A stretch of DNA of 35,105 bases, taken from positions 1 through 35,105 of the forward strand of contig JABURP010000027.1 of NCBI GenBank assembly GCA_014762645.1, given 5' to 3'. The position numbers and the translations under genes were made by a program. Numbering within the stretch: the first letter of the stretch is position 1; every line of letters starts with the position of its first letter. The DNA comes from Crocinitomicaceae bacterium (GTDB taxonomy: Bacteria > Bacteroidota > Bacteroidia > Flavobacteriales_D > Crocinitomicaceae). Shown here piece by piece: positions 1 through 9,500 of this stretch. The notes under the pieces were generated by a model, which did no database searches, was not told the origin of the DNA, and worked only from the letters and a program-made list of their open reading frames with translations.

Positions 1-160
1 ATTGGTTTCTGTGATTTATACAAACACGCGGACATCCATGTGTTCCCGCCATAGCAGGATTCAAATAGATGGGGTTTGCATAGAACTGTGTGAATTCAGG
101 GTCCTGGGATAATCCCTGGAATGAAATCAAAACGACACATAATGTAACTATCTTCTTCAT
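1..160 (-). CDS. PorP/SprF family type IX secretion membrane protein, 5' part only
   Basis: Reading left from an ATG at 158-160, the first 53 residues are visible and the gene leaves the window. A signal peptide (MKKIVTLCVVLISFQGLSQ) is followed by DPEFTQFYANPIYLNPAMAG, the start typical of mature PorP/SprF proteins (their hallmark is DPxFxQ...NPxxxNPAxAG). Family members are outer-membrane beta-barrels tied to type IX secretion and to anchoring of surface proteins or gliding adhesins. The start lies 10 bases after the stop of the anti-sigma/barrel fusion gene (171-1922), so the two are almost surely cotranscribed and this may be that protein's partner. A GAGG sits just upstream of the ATG. 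The family call is firm although the barrel itself is outside the window. Confidence 0.85.
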   Translation of the reverse strand, partial: MKKIVTLCVVLISFQGLSQDPEFTQFYANPIYLNPAMAGTHGCPRVCINHRNQ

Positions 161-170
161 ACTCCTCATT

Positions 171-1922
171 TTATCTAATACCTCTTACGTTTTTTGATTT
201 ACCATTAAATCGTATTGTCAGGTTATGTGATCCTAACGATTCATTGGTCAGGGCTGTTTTTGTTTGATCATACTGGTAAGCCAGTTTGAATTTTTCAAAT
301 TTTAATCCGATAGATGCGGTAAAGTCCAGTTTGTGTGATACAGACCCCCCGAAAGTAAACTTATTAACCCGGCATGATGCTCCTGCCCATAGTTCTTGTC
401 TATCACCATATTGTTCGTAGGCTGCAAAAGGACTCAATGACAATTTCTTATTATTTGATAAATAGTCAAACCCTACAACACCTGATAATTTTAATGGGGC
501 AGAAGTTGGGGTAGCATATCCTTCTTCGTTGTACACATTTTCATAATGACGGCTTAGATTCTCGGCACTAAACCCAGCAAAAAACCATTTCGTATTAAGT
601 ACAAACCCTAAGCCATAGTCTTTGTACCATAATTGCTGTTGTCCCTGCATTTGTTGAGCAGCTGGTGTGTTGAGAATTCTTCCTCTTTGCAACTCAATGC
701 CAGACTCCGGATCTAATTTGTTTCCATTTGCATTTAATGCACCCAGGGTCAATTTAACAGCAGGTTCAAACACTATGTTCTTGCCAAGTATGATTTTAGG
801 AGAGTAAATCAAACTCATGTTATAATCTCCAAATTGTCCATATTGGTAATCTTTAGCATTCAGCACAACTCCAACACCACCTCTCATGCGGTAATAGTAG
901 TTATCAAAAGACATGGTTAATTCCTGAGAATTTTGACTTGAACCAAACCACTGATTTCTATAGTTAATCTCTGTTCTTGGTGTAAGCATTCCTCCTGCAA
1001 ACCCAGGGTTTGATGCAACAATTGAATTGTTTGGCAACAGGTAATCCGGATCTCTCAGGTTTGTTAAACCAACCGGATAATCAAACATCCGTTCAATTTT
1101 CCTGACCATTTTCTTGAATTTACTCCCTTTCGGTGCTTTATAACCCACGTCAATATCGGCCATATCAAAATTCAACTCAGAGTCATCAGGATTACCCTGA
1201 TATTTAGACGTATTTTCTGTTCCTTCATACTTGACGACTTCCTGGTCGATAGCTTCCTGATGTGTTTCAGGGTTGGTTACGTCAGAAGGGTTCTGAAACT
1301 CGTAGTTGAAATCATCATTGATTGAAAGATTATCGTTTGTGTAATTACTATTTGTTTCAAGCGAATTGGTATTATCCGAATTACTAAGCGATCCATTTTC
1401 CAGCTCTTCAGAAGTAACATTACTTTCTACGCTAGTATTATTTTCATCATTTAACGCAATGTTTTGGTGGATCTCATTGGCAACTACGCCATCATTGTGT
1501 GCAGAAAAGTGAGTACCTTCTTCAACTAAGTCAGTATAATTTTCATCAATTACAGGGGAGATCACATTCTTATTATGAATATCTTCTTCAGCTACAACAT
1601 CTTCTGATCCGTTAAATCCATTTATTAGAGAATCAGACGACTGGGTAAAGTACATAACAGATGTTCCTACAAGCAACAAGGCGACAGCAGCAGCGGCATA
1701 ACCATACCAACCGGCAAGGACTTTTCTGTCCTTTTCAAGTTCTTCTGCATGTGGATAAACAAAGTCTTCATTTTCTATGAAGGCATTGCTCCATGCGTCA
1801 ACTTCAGTTTCGTACTGTGGATTCTGGATAAGGAAATTCTCGAACGCTTCTTTCTCTGCACCGGAAAGATTGCCTTCTTTATAATCGAACATCCATCTGT
1901 CAAAATTCTCAGGAATATTCAT
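171..1922 (-). CDS. Trans-envelope anti-sigma factor fused to a PorP/SprF-like outer-membrane barrel
   Basis: 583 residues in three parts. Residues 1-70 are an acidic, helical cytoplasmic domain like the short anti-sigma domains encoded after Bacteroidota ECF genes (FDRWMFDYKEGNLSGAEKEA start). One membrane helix follows at about 73-92. Residues 95-265 are a linker rich in Asn, Asp, Glu, Ser and Thr with no obvious fold. Residues 297-573 look like a PorP/SprF barrel: NPGFAGG, then YRNQWFG, GGVGVVLNAKDYQYG, YSPKI, LWYKDYGLGF, FAGFSAENL, and the closing KLAYQYDQTKTAL...SLGSHNLTIRF, matching the family's last strands. It overlaps the ECF gene by 4 bases (ATGA-type coupling) and is followed by another PorP/SprF gene. 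The fold suggests a protein crossing both membranes, like the dual membrane-spanning anti-sigma (Dma) proteins described in Bacteroides. The sigma-inhibiting role is inferred from gene order and topology. Confidence 0.8.
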   Translation of the reverse strand: MNIPENFDRWMFDYKEGNLSGAEKEAFENFLIQNPQYETEVDAWSNAFIENEDFVYPHAEELEKDRKVLAGWYGYAAAAVALLLVGTSVMYFTQSSDSLINGFNGSEDVVAEEDIHNKNVISPVIDENYTDLVEEGTHFSAHNDGVVANEIHQNIALNDENNTSVESNVTSEELENGSLSNSDNTNSLETNSNYTNDNLSINDDFNYEFQNPSDVTNPETHQEAIDQEVVKYEGTENTSKYQGNPDDSELNFDMADIDVGYKAPKGSKFKKMVRKIERMFDYPVGLTNLRDPDYLLPNNSIVASNPGFAGGMLTPRTEINYRNQWFGSSQNSQELTMSFDNYYYRMRGGVGVVLNAKDYQYGQFGDYNMSLIYSPKIILGKNIVFEPAVKLTLGALNANGNKLDPESGIELQRGRILNTPAAQQMQGQQQLWYKDYGLGFVLNTKWFFAGFSAENLSRHYENVYNEEGYATPTSAPLKLSGVVGFDYLSNNKKLSLSPFAAYEQYGDRQELWAGASCRVNKFTFGGSVSHKLDFTASIGLKFEKFKLAYQYDQTKTALTNESLGSHNLTIRFNGKSKNVRGIR

Positions 1923-2407
1923 ACGAGTATTGTTAGATCTTTTAACTGTTTCTTTATTTTGTTTCGGGCCCTAAACAGATAGACTTTCACCTGTGCTTCA
2001 GAAAGCTCAAGGATCTCCCCTATCTCTTTATAATTATATCCTTCAAGGTCTCTTAGAAGGATAATTGATTTTTGAACCGGTGGTAATTGTGCCAAACACT
2101 TTTCGATCACCTCTTTCATCTCGTAAGTTTTTGTATGCGACTCAGCCGTTTCCGGAGAAGTCATATGCTCTACATACATCAGCTTACTTCTTTTCTTAAT
2201 GTAGTTGATCATGGCATTGTGTGCACATGTAAACAACCAGGCTTTCACCTTAGCTGGCTCAACCTTTTTTCGGTTCTTCCATAGTTTTTCAAACACATCC
2301 TGAACAATATCACTGGCATCCTCTTTGTTTTGCAGGTACTTTAGCGCAAATCCATAAAGTCTCCCAGAGAATTCTTTAACGGCGATATTGTATTCTTTTC
2401 GGTTCAA
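1919..2407 (-). CDS. ECF (sigma-70 family) RNA polymerase sigma factor
   Basis: 162 residues, a normal ECF length. Region 2 spans about 10-75 (FALKYLQNKEDASDIVQDVF, then KLWKN and AWLFTCAHNAMINYIKKR) and region 4 about 100-155 (LPPVQKSIILLRDLEGYNYK, EIGEILELSEAQVKVYLFRA). It should direct RNA polymerase to a small regulon when released from its anti-sigma factor, whose gene overlaps its 3' end by 4 bases. The only plausible start is TTG at 2405-2407: the frame is closed upstream by a TAG at 2411-2413 and the next ATG lies inside region 2. There is no Shine-Dalgarno sequence before it. The regulon cannot be read from this window. Its operon partners suggest that it responds to the state of an outer-membrane PorP/SprF barrel. 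Confidence 0.93.
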   Translation of the reverse strand: MNRKEYNIAVKEFSGRLYGFALKYLQNKEDASDIVQDVFEKLWKNRKKVEPAKVKAWLFTCAHNAMINYIKKRSKLMYVEHMTSPETAESHTKTYEMKEVIEKCLAQLPPVQKSIILLRDLEGYNYKEIGEILELSEAQVKVYLFRARNKIKKQLKDLTILV

Positions 2408-2497
2408 ATACTATGGTTTAAATCAATCTTGGTCCCTTTTCAAACAGCTAAAACAAACTAACTACTCTAAAAGTTACACTCGTCTCTAAATTTTTTA

Positions 2498-2520
2498 ACG
2501 AAATATTACGTACAAGTTAC
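2498..2520 (-). promoter_or_regulatory. Possible ECF-type promoter upstream of the sigma factor gene
   Basis: On the minus strand GTAACTT (2520-2514) is followed 13 bases later by CGTTA (2500-2496), which resembles an ECF -35 (AAC core) and -10 (CGT core). It would give a leader of about 80 bases and allow autoregulation. A second GTAACTT at 2477-2471, in the same orientation and 43 bases away, lacks a matching -10. This is a weak pattern match only. Confidence 0.25.
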
Positions 2521-2602
2521 GAAAATTCAGAGAATTCGGGTTATTTCATAAAATATTTATACTATTTTAGTTCAACGTAATAACTACTTATAACATTCAC
2601 TA

Positions 2603-4366
2603 ATGGAAGTAAAACGATTATTTGACATCCCTTATTATCAAAATGAGAAATTTCCTCAAAAAAATGCCCTTGTGGACAAAATTGATGGGAATTGGGTAGA
2701 AATCTCCACTCAAGAGTATATTAACCGCGCCAATTCTGTATCAAGAGGCTTAATAAAACTAGGCATTCAACCCGGTGATAAGATTGCTTTAATCTCAAAT
2801 AATCGTTCTGAATGGAACATTTGTGATATAGGCATTCAACAAGTAGGCGCAATCAGTGTTCCAGTATATCCAACTATTGATTCAGACTCATACGCCTATA
2901 TTTTTAATGACGCTTCTGTAAAAATTTGTATCGTTTCGGATCAGGAACTTGCAGATAAAGTCACTGCTATTGTACCACAAGTTGCCACGTTAACAACGGT
3001 TTACTCATTTATTGAGTGCAAAGGCACAACACACTGGTCTGCACTTCAGGAACCAGAGGATGGTGCACTTGACATGGAAATACAAAAACGCAAAGAGCAA
3101 ATAAAAAACAGTGACCTTGTAACGTTGATTTATACCTCCGGAACAACAGGAAAACCTAAAGGTGTTATGTTAACTCACAACAATCTACTAAGCAACGTAA
3201 AAGCTTGTGAACCAAGACTTCCTGTAGACAACTCGGCAAAAGCTTTAAGTTTCTTACCTGTTTGCCACGTTTTTGAGCGAATGTTGCTCTATTTGTACCA
3301 GTATACTGGAGTATCCATCTACTTTGCAGAAAGCCTCGATACAATTGGTGATAACTTGAGAGAAGTCAAACCCAACGTATTTACAGCCGTTCCGAGATTA
3401 CTGGAAAAAGTATTCGATAAAATTGTTGCCAAAGGTGAAGACCTGACAGGAATTAAGCGCAAATTATTCTTTTGGGCCCTAAAACTAGGAGAAGAATATG
3501 ATGTAAGAGGTAAATCAGGGTGGTATAAATTCAAACTCAGCATTGCACGTAAATTGATCTTTTCTAAATGGCAAGAGGCTCTAGGAGGCAATGTAGAAGC
3601 AATAGCTTGTGGAAGTGCGGCGCTACAGCCACGTTTAGCAAGAATTTTCCTCGCCGCTGATATTCCGGTTATGGAAGGATACGGTTTGACTGAAACATCT
3701 CCGGTAATTAGTGTGAACTGGAAAGATACCAACCAAATTTATATTGGAACTACGGGTACGGTTATTGACCAGGTAACCGTTAAAATAGCTGAAGATGGCG
3801 AAATACTGGTAAAAGGCCCTAATGTCATGATTGGTTATTATAATCAGCCGGAAAAAACAAAAGAAGTTATTGATGATGAAGGTTGGTTCCACACAGGAGA
3901 TATCGGAACATTTGTTGATGGAATTTACCTGAAAATAACCGATAGAAAGAAAGAAATTTTCAAAACTTCCGGAGGTAAATATATTGCACCGCAAGTAATG
4001 GAGAACAAGTTCAAGGAATCACGGTTTATTGAGCAAATCATGATAATTGGTGAAAACCAAAAAATGCCAGCAGCTTTTATTGTCCCTGATGTTGAATACT
4101 TTAAAACCTGGGCAAAGCAGAAAAAAATTGAATTAGGTGGTACTTATGAAGATATTGCCTCCCATACCCTGGTCAAAGAACAATTAGAGAAAGAAGTGGA
4201 ACACTTCAACAGTTTCTTTGGAAAATGGGAGCGTGTCAAACGATTTGAGATTTCACCTCATCCATGGACCATAGAAAGCGGAGAATTAACACCAACTATG
4301 AAACCGAGGAGAAAAGAAGTCATGGAATCTTGCAAGCACTTATTTGATAAGATTTATAATAGCTAA
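2603..4366 (+). CDS. Long-chain acyl-CoA synthetase (AMP-forming)
   Basis: 587 residues of the ANL (acyl-adenylate-forming) superfamily, close in length to bacterial FAA1/FadD-type long-chain fatty acid-CoA ligases (about 560-600). The ATP/AMP signature YTSGTTGKPKGVMLTH lies near residue 175. The A5 motif GYGLTETSP lies near 358, the A7 motif GWFHTGDIG near 426, and the A8 hinge DRKKEIFKTSGGKY near 446. It activates fatty acids with ATP and CoA for lipid synthesis or degradation. No signal peptide is seen, so it is cytoplasmic or membrane-associated. It is transcribed alone, divergently from the ECF operon. Its stop shares a CTAA with that of the convergent nadC gene. The exact chain-length preference cannot be read. 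Confidence 0.93.
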   Translation: MEVKRLFDIPYYQNEKFPQKNALVDKIDGNWVEISTQEYINRANSVSRGLIKLGIQPGDKIALISNNRSEWNICDIGIQQVGAISVPVYPTIDSDSYAYIFNDASVKICIVSDQELADKVTAIVPQVATLTTVYSFIECKGTTHWSALQEPEDGALDMEIQKRKEQIKNSDLVTLIYTSGTTGKPKGVMLTHNNLLSNVKACEPRLPVDNSAKALSFLPVCHVFERMLLYLYQYTGVSIYFAESLDTIGDNLREVKPNVFTAVPRLLEKVFDKIVAKGEDLTGIKRKLFFWALKLGEEYDVRGKSGWYKFKLSIARKLIFSKWQEALGGNVEAIACGSAALQPRLARIFLAADIPVMEGYGLTETSPVISVNWKDTNQIYIGTTGTVIDQVTVKIAEDGEILVKGPNVMIGYYNQPEKTKEVIDDEGWFHTGDIGTFVDGIYLKITDRKKEIFKTSGGKYIAPQVMENKFKESRFIEQIMIIGENQKMPAAFIVPDVEYFKTWAKQKKIELGGTYEDIASHTLVKEQLEKEVEHFNSFFGKWERVKRFEISPHPWTIESGELTPTMKPRRKEVMESCKHLFDKIYNS

Positions 4367-5223
4367 ACTTTAAATTCAGCTTTCAAACTCATATCTATGC
4401 TTTGGTAAGAATGTGTCAAAGCACCAGAAGATATGTAGTCAACACCTGTTTCGGCATATTTTCGAATGGTTTTTTCGGTGATGCCACCTGAAGCTTCCGT
4501 CTCAAATTGATGTCGGTCAATTAGTTTCATGGCGTCATAAATTTCGTCAGGTGTGAAATTATCCAACATAATACGGTCAACATCTCCAACTTCTAACACT
4601 TCTTTGACCTCATCCAGATTTCGGGTTTCCACCTCTATTCGCAGATCTTTATTATTCTCACGTAAATATTTGTTGGTTCTCAAAATCGCATTTCTTATTC
4701 CACCGGCATAGTCTACATGATTATCTTTAATCATGATCATATCGTACAGGGCGAAACGGTGATTTTGTCCCCCTCCTATTCGCACGGCCCACTTTTCCAT
4801 TAACCTCACACAAGGTGTTGTTTTGCGTGTATCGATTAATTCTGTTGGGAGATCAGAAATTAATGAAGCCAAATGGTTTGTTTTTGTTGCTATTCCCGAC
4901 ATGCGTTGCATAAAGTTTAACACCAAACGTTCAGCACTTAAAATAGAACGTGACGGCCCCTCGACGTGGAATGCAATATCACCCGGTTTTACATGTTCAC
5001 CATCAGATATAAGAATATTCATGTCGAGTTTTCTATCGACACGTTTGAATATGAGCTTTGCCAGTTCGATACCGGCAAGTACACCTTCCCCTTTTACTAT
5101 TAATTGGGCTTGTCCTGTGGCTTCTGCAGGAATTGTGGCTAATGATGTGTGATCACCGTCACCGAGATCCTCTTTTAATGCAAAATCGACAATTTCAAGG
5201 ATCTGAGATTCATCTGGTATCAT
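4363..5223 (-). CDS. nadC: Nicotinate-nucleotide pyrophosphorylase (quinolinate phosphoribosyltransferase)
   Basis: 286 residues, the usual NadC length. It converts quinolinate and PRPP to nicotinate mononucleotide, CO2 and pyrophosphate in de novo NAD synthesis. Diagnostic segments are EDLGDGDHTS near the N-terminus, the active-site stretch DTRKTTPCVRLMEKWAVRIG followed by GGQNHRFALYDMIMIKDNH, and EVETRNLDE, IMLDNFTPDE and EASGGITEKT in the barrel. The ATG at 5221-5223 is 6 bases after the stop of the response regulator gene, so the pair probably forms an operon. No functional reason for that pairing is evident. The 3' end overlaps the convergent acyl-CoA synthetase gene by 4 bases. Confidence 0.96.
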   Translation of the reverse strand: MIPDESQILEIVDFALKEDLGDGDHTSLATIPAEATGQAQLIVKGEGVLAGIELAKLIFKRVDRKLDMNILISDGEHVKPGDIAFHVEGPSRSILSAERLVLNFMQRMSGIATKTNHLASLISDLPTELIDTRKTTPCVRLMEKWAVRIGGGQNHRFALYDMIMIKDNHVDYAGGIRNAILRTNKYLRENNKDLRIEVETRNLDEVKEVLEVGDVDRIMLDNFTPDEIYDAMKLIDRHQFETEASGGITEKTIRKYAETGVDYISSGALTHSYQSIDMSLKAEFKV

Positions 5224-5229
5224 AAGCTG

Positions 5230-6399
5230 TTAACTTGAGGTCACAAAATTCTTCACATCTTTATCCGTAATCTCCGAATCACATAAGATGATAAGACGTT
5301 CGACAATATTTCGTAACTCACGAATATTCCCTGTCCAATTTACTTTTTGCAGTGCTTTAAGGGCTGCATCTGTAAATTTCTTTTGAGGCATACCATGTTC
5401 CTTACACAGCACCTCAATAAAGTAATTAGCCAATAGTGGAATATCATCTGTACGTTCGTTTAAAGAAGGATTATTAATCACAATCACAGAAAGCCTGTGA
5501 TACAGGTCTTCCCTGAACTGCCCTTCTTCAATCATTTTCTTAATATCCTTATTTGTTGCAGCTACCACTCTTGGATTTACTTTAATATCCTTTTCTCCAC
5601 CAACTCGTGTAATCCTGTTCTCCTGTAGGGCCCGTAAAACTTTAGCTTGAGCAGATGCACTCATATCCCCAATCTCATCAAGAAATAAAGTTCCTTCACT
5701 GGCCAATTCAAATTTCCCTTTCTTCTGTTTCACTGCAGATGTAAACGCCCCTTTTTCGTGGCCAAAAAGTTCAGATTCAATTAGCTCTGAAGGAATTGCG
5801 GCACAATTTACCTCAATAAAAGGACCTTTTTTGCGATTACTCAACTCATGAAGTTGTCTGGCTACCAGTTCTTTTCCTGAACCATTCGGACCAGTAATCA
5901 TAACTCTGGCGTCAGAAGGTGCTACTTTGGCTATCATTTCTTTAATTTCCATGATCGCCTGAGATTCACCAATAATACTTGAATCTTTCGCCTGTTTTTT
6001 GATTTGTGTTTTCAGCACTTTCGTCTCTTCAACCAGCTCAACCCGCTCCATGGCATTTTTGATGGTTACTAAAATCCGGTTGAGATCCAGTGGCTTTTCA
6101 ATAAAATCGTACGCACCACTTTTAATCGAATCAACAGCTGTTTCAATGTTACCGTGCCCAGAAATCATTACGATTGGGGTTTCCAATCCATCATTTTTAA
6201 GTTTGGTCAATACTTCAATGCCATCCATCTGAGGCATTTTGATATCACAGAAAATAACGTCATAGTTATTTGCTTTGGCCTCTTTCACACCTGCAATCCC
6301 ATCTTCCACGGTCTCCACTTCATAGTTTTCAAATTCCAGGATTTCCTTGAGGGTTCTTCTGATACTCCTCTCGTCATCAATAATCAAAATCTTCGGCAT
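5230..6399 (-). CDS. Sigma-54-type response regulator (REC-AAA+) lacking a DNA-binding domain
   Basis: 389 residues. A receiver domain (1-120) has the acidic pair D8/D9, phosphoacceptor D52 ([13 protein letters not shown]), S80 and K102. A short helical linker follows. The AAA+ core (about 142-375) has Walker A GPNGSGKE (170-177), [13 protein letters not shown] with the sigma-54 loop at 217-222 (GAFTSA instead of GAFTGA), and Walker [11 protein letters not shown] near 236-245. A region with the sensor-2 motif GNIRELRN is present. The protein then ends about 25 residues later, with no Fis-type helix-turn-helix. NtrC proteins are about 470 residues, so the DNA-binding domain is absent, as in FlgR of Helicobacter. 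It may act on sigma-54 polymerase from solution. No kinase gene is adjacent. It precedes nadC by 6 bases. Confidence 0.92.
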   Translation of the reverse strand: MPKILIIDDERSIRRTLKEILEFENYEVETVEDGIAGVKEAKANNYDVIFCDIKMPQMDGIEVLTKLKNDGLETPIVMISGHGNIETAVDSIKSGAYDFIEKPLDLNRILVTIKNAMERVELVEETKVLKTQIKKQAKDSSIIGESQAIMEIKEMIAKVAPSDARVMITGPNGSGKELVARQLHELSNRKKGPFIEVNCAAIPSELIESELFGHEKGAFTSAVKQKKGKFELASEGTLFLDEIGDMSASAQAKVLRALQENRITRVGGEKDIKVNPRVVAATNKDIKKMIEEGQFREDLYHRLSVIVINNPSLNERTDDIPLLANYFIEVLCKEHGMPQKKFTDAALKALQKVNWTGNIRELRNIVERLIILCDSEITDKDVKNFVTSS

Positions 6400-6551
6400 A
6401 GTACGCAGCGATTTAAAAGAAATTAAAGAGGGATAAAGATATAAATTTTAACGGTTCAAATCTGACCTGTATATTTTTTACGAAAAGAACTGTATTTCCT
6501 TGTAAATCCCCTGATTTATAGGTAAATTCACGGTCTCTAAACTATGTATTC

Positions 6552-9500
6552 ATGAAATTGAACCTATTTGCGCGGATAGCGCTTGCTCTGGTTATCCTCA
6601 TTACCAGCAATTCTTTCGGACAAGAGATTTTAACAGGAAAAGCTGCTATGGAGCTTTACCCAAATGCTCAAATGGTGCGTACCGGCAAACATTCGGTAGC
6701 ACCTTCCTTTATTAAGTTTTATGAAGCTAAAGCGATAGATCTTGATCATTTTACGGGTTGGGCTTCTAAAAATCTGGAACTTGATCCTAATATGGGCTTT
6801 AAATTGCTGTCTACTGAGCGTGATCAACTGGGACAAGTACACTACAGGTATCAACAAACTTATTTTGGAAAGCCTGTTGAAGGAACCATGTGGATACTGC
6901 ACACAAAGGGAGACAAGATAAACTCCATGAATGGGTTGATATATCCGTCCTTAAACGTAAGTAACAATGCAGGATTAGCTGAAAATACTGCCATGAATAA
7001 AGCGGTTGATTTCGTAGGAGCAAACACCTACAAGTGGGAATTACCTGAAGAAGAAGCACACTTAAAACGAGAGCAAAATGATCCCAATGCTACTTACTAT
7101 CCACATGGAGAACTTGTATTTGTGAGTGAAGGAGCTGCTTTAACTCCGGAATCGTTTCGACTTGCCTATAAGTTTAACATCTATGCACATCAACCTGTTT
7201 CACGGTCTGAAATTTATGTAGATGCCTCCAACGGTTCTATTTTATTCACAAATGAGGTCTTTCACCATGCAGATGCTGTGGGTACTGCCCAGACTGGATA
7301 TAGCGGTAGTCAGACTATTACTGCAGACAGTTTTGGAGGTTCATTTCGTTTACGCGAATCAGGAAGAGGAAACGGTATAAATACCTATGACATGAATACC
7401 GGAACCAGTTACGGCGCTTCCGTTGATTTTACAGATAATGATAACCTTTGGACGAATGCCAATCCGGAATTGGATGAATATGCAACTGATGCGCATTGGG
7501 GTGCTGAGATGACTTATGATTATTTCTGGTTAGAACACAATAGGAACAGTATTGACGGCAATGGTTTTACTTTGAACAGCTACGTTCACTATGATAATAA
7601 CTATGCCAATGCATTTTGGGATGGTCAACGCATGACTTACGGAGATGGCAATACCACCTATAATCCGTTCACAGCAATTGACATTACGGGTCATGAGATT
7701 ACACATGGATTAACGAATTTTACAGCGAATTTGGTTTACAGTGCTGAATCCGGTGCACTTAATGAGTCTTTCTCAGATATTTTCGGAGCTGCCATTGAAC
7801 AGTATGCCTTACCTACAAACTATGACTGGCTTATGGGTGAAGACATTGGAGCACCTTTAAGATCAATGTCTGACCCGAACAGTATGGGAGATCCTGATAC
7901 TTATTTTGGGAATAACTGGGCAAGTCTTACAGGACCTGACAATGGCGGGGTTCATACGAATTCAGGTGTCCAGAATTATTGGTTTTATCTACTCGTAGAA
8001 GGAGGAACCGGAACGAATGACAATGCTGATAACTATTCGGTGAATGGTATTGGTTGGACAGAAGCCGGTCAAATCGCATTTAGAAACCTTACCGTGTATA
8101 TGACACCAAGCTCAGATTTTGCAGAGGCAAGATTTTATGCCATTCAATCTGCAATTGATCTTTTCGGTGGATGTACACCTCAGGTTGAATCATGTACAAA
8201 TGCATGGTATGCCGTAGGGGTTGGACCGGCTTATGTTGCGTCAGTTGTAGCGGATATGAACGCACCGATCACGGCATCCTGTCAGGCTCCTTTTACCGTA
8301 GACTTTTCTAACCTAAGCATAAATGGAACTACGTTCCAGTGGGATTTTGGAGATGGAAACACTAGTACATCACTAAACCCAAGTCATACATATAGTGGCT
8401 ATGGTTCTTACACTATTACCTTAATAGCAGATGGAGGATCGTGTGGCATTGACACAACGGTTTGGCCCAACTATGTTGACATTGATACAGCAAATGCCTG
8501 TATCGTAACCATGCCAACATCCGGTTCGGCACCAGTACAAAATGCCTGCTCCGGAACGCTACATGATAGCGGTGGACCCACTGGCGATTATGGTGCAAAT
8601 GAAGACGCTCAAATTACTATTTCTCCTATTGGAGCCGCAACCGTCGATATTAATTTCACTTTCTTTGATGTTGAAGCCGGACAAGCTGGATCGTGCAATT
8701 ACGACTATGTAGAAGTGTATGACGGACCCAATACCTCAGCTCCTTTAGTAGATACCTACTGTAACAATAATGTTCCAACCGGTACAATTTCATCAACTGG
8801 ACCGGATATCACGATTGTATTCCATTCCGACCCGGGTGTAGAAGATGCCGGATATGAAGTGCAGTGGAATTGTGTTTTACCTACCGTACCACCTACAGCC
8901 AATTTCATCTCAAATGTAGACACCACTTGTAATGGAGAAGTGATGTTTACAGATATCAGTACCAATGGACCGAATTCCTGGTATTGGGACTTTGGGGACG
9001 GAAATACTTCTAATCAACAAGATCCAACCCATAACTACTCTGCCAATGGATCTTACACCGTGAAATTAGTTGCATCAAATACCAACGGAGCTGATTCTGT
9101 CATTTTTACAGATTTGATTTTTGTGGATTTACCTACGGCGCCAACCGGTAATGGTGCAAATATTTGTGAAAATAATACAGCCACATTATCGGCAACTGGA
9201 ACTGGGTCAGGAGACCTTGACTGGTACGACCAACAAACAGGCGGTACGTTAATTAATACAGGAACTTCATATACTACTCCTTCCCTGGGAGCAACTACAT
9301 CTTATTGGGTAGAAGAAAACATTCCGGGACCAATTCAAAATCTGGGTCCTGTTGATAACAGTTTCGGAGGAGGAGGTTTCTTTAACGGAGACCAACATCT
9401 TATGTTTGATGTTACTTCTCCTGTAACACTCAAAACGGTTAAAGTTTATGCCAATGGAAGTGGAAACCGATATATTGAATTGAGGAACTCATCAGGAGTT

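Noticed and set aside
3319-3994. Two antisense open frames inside the acyl-CoA synthetase gene
   Set aside because: They lie fully inside a gene with intact ANL motifs and have no promoter, start context or recognisable product.
6500-6526. Promoter for the M4 protease gene (TTG then TAGGTAAA)
   Set aside because: The -7 box matches poorly and the spacing (16) is short; the true promoter in this 152-base gap is not clear to me.
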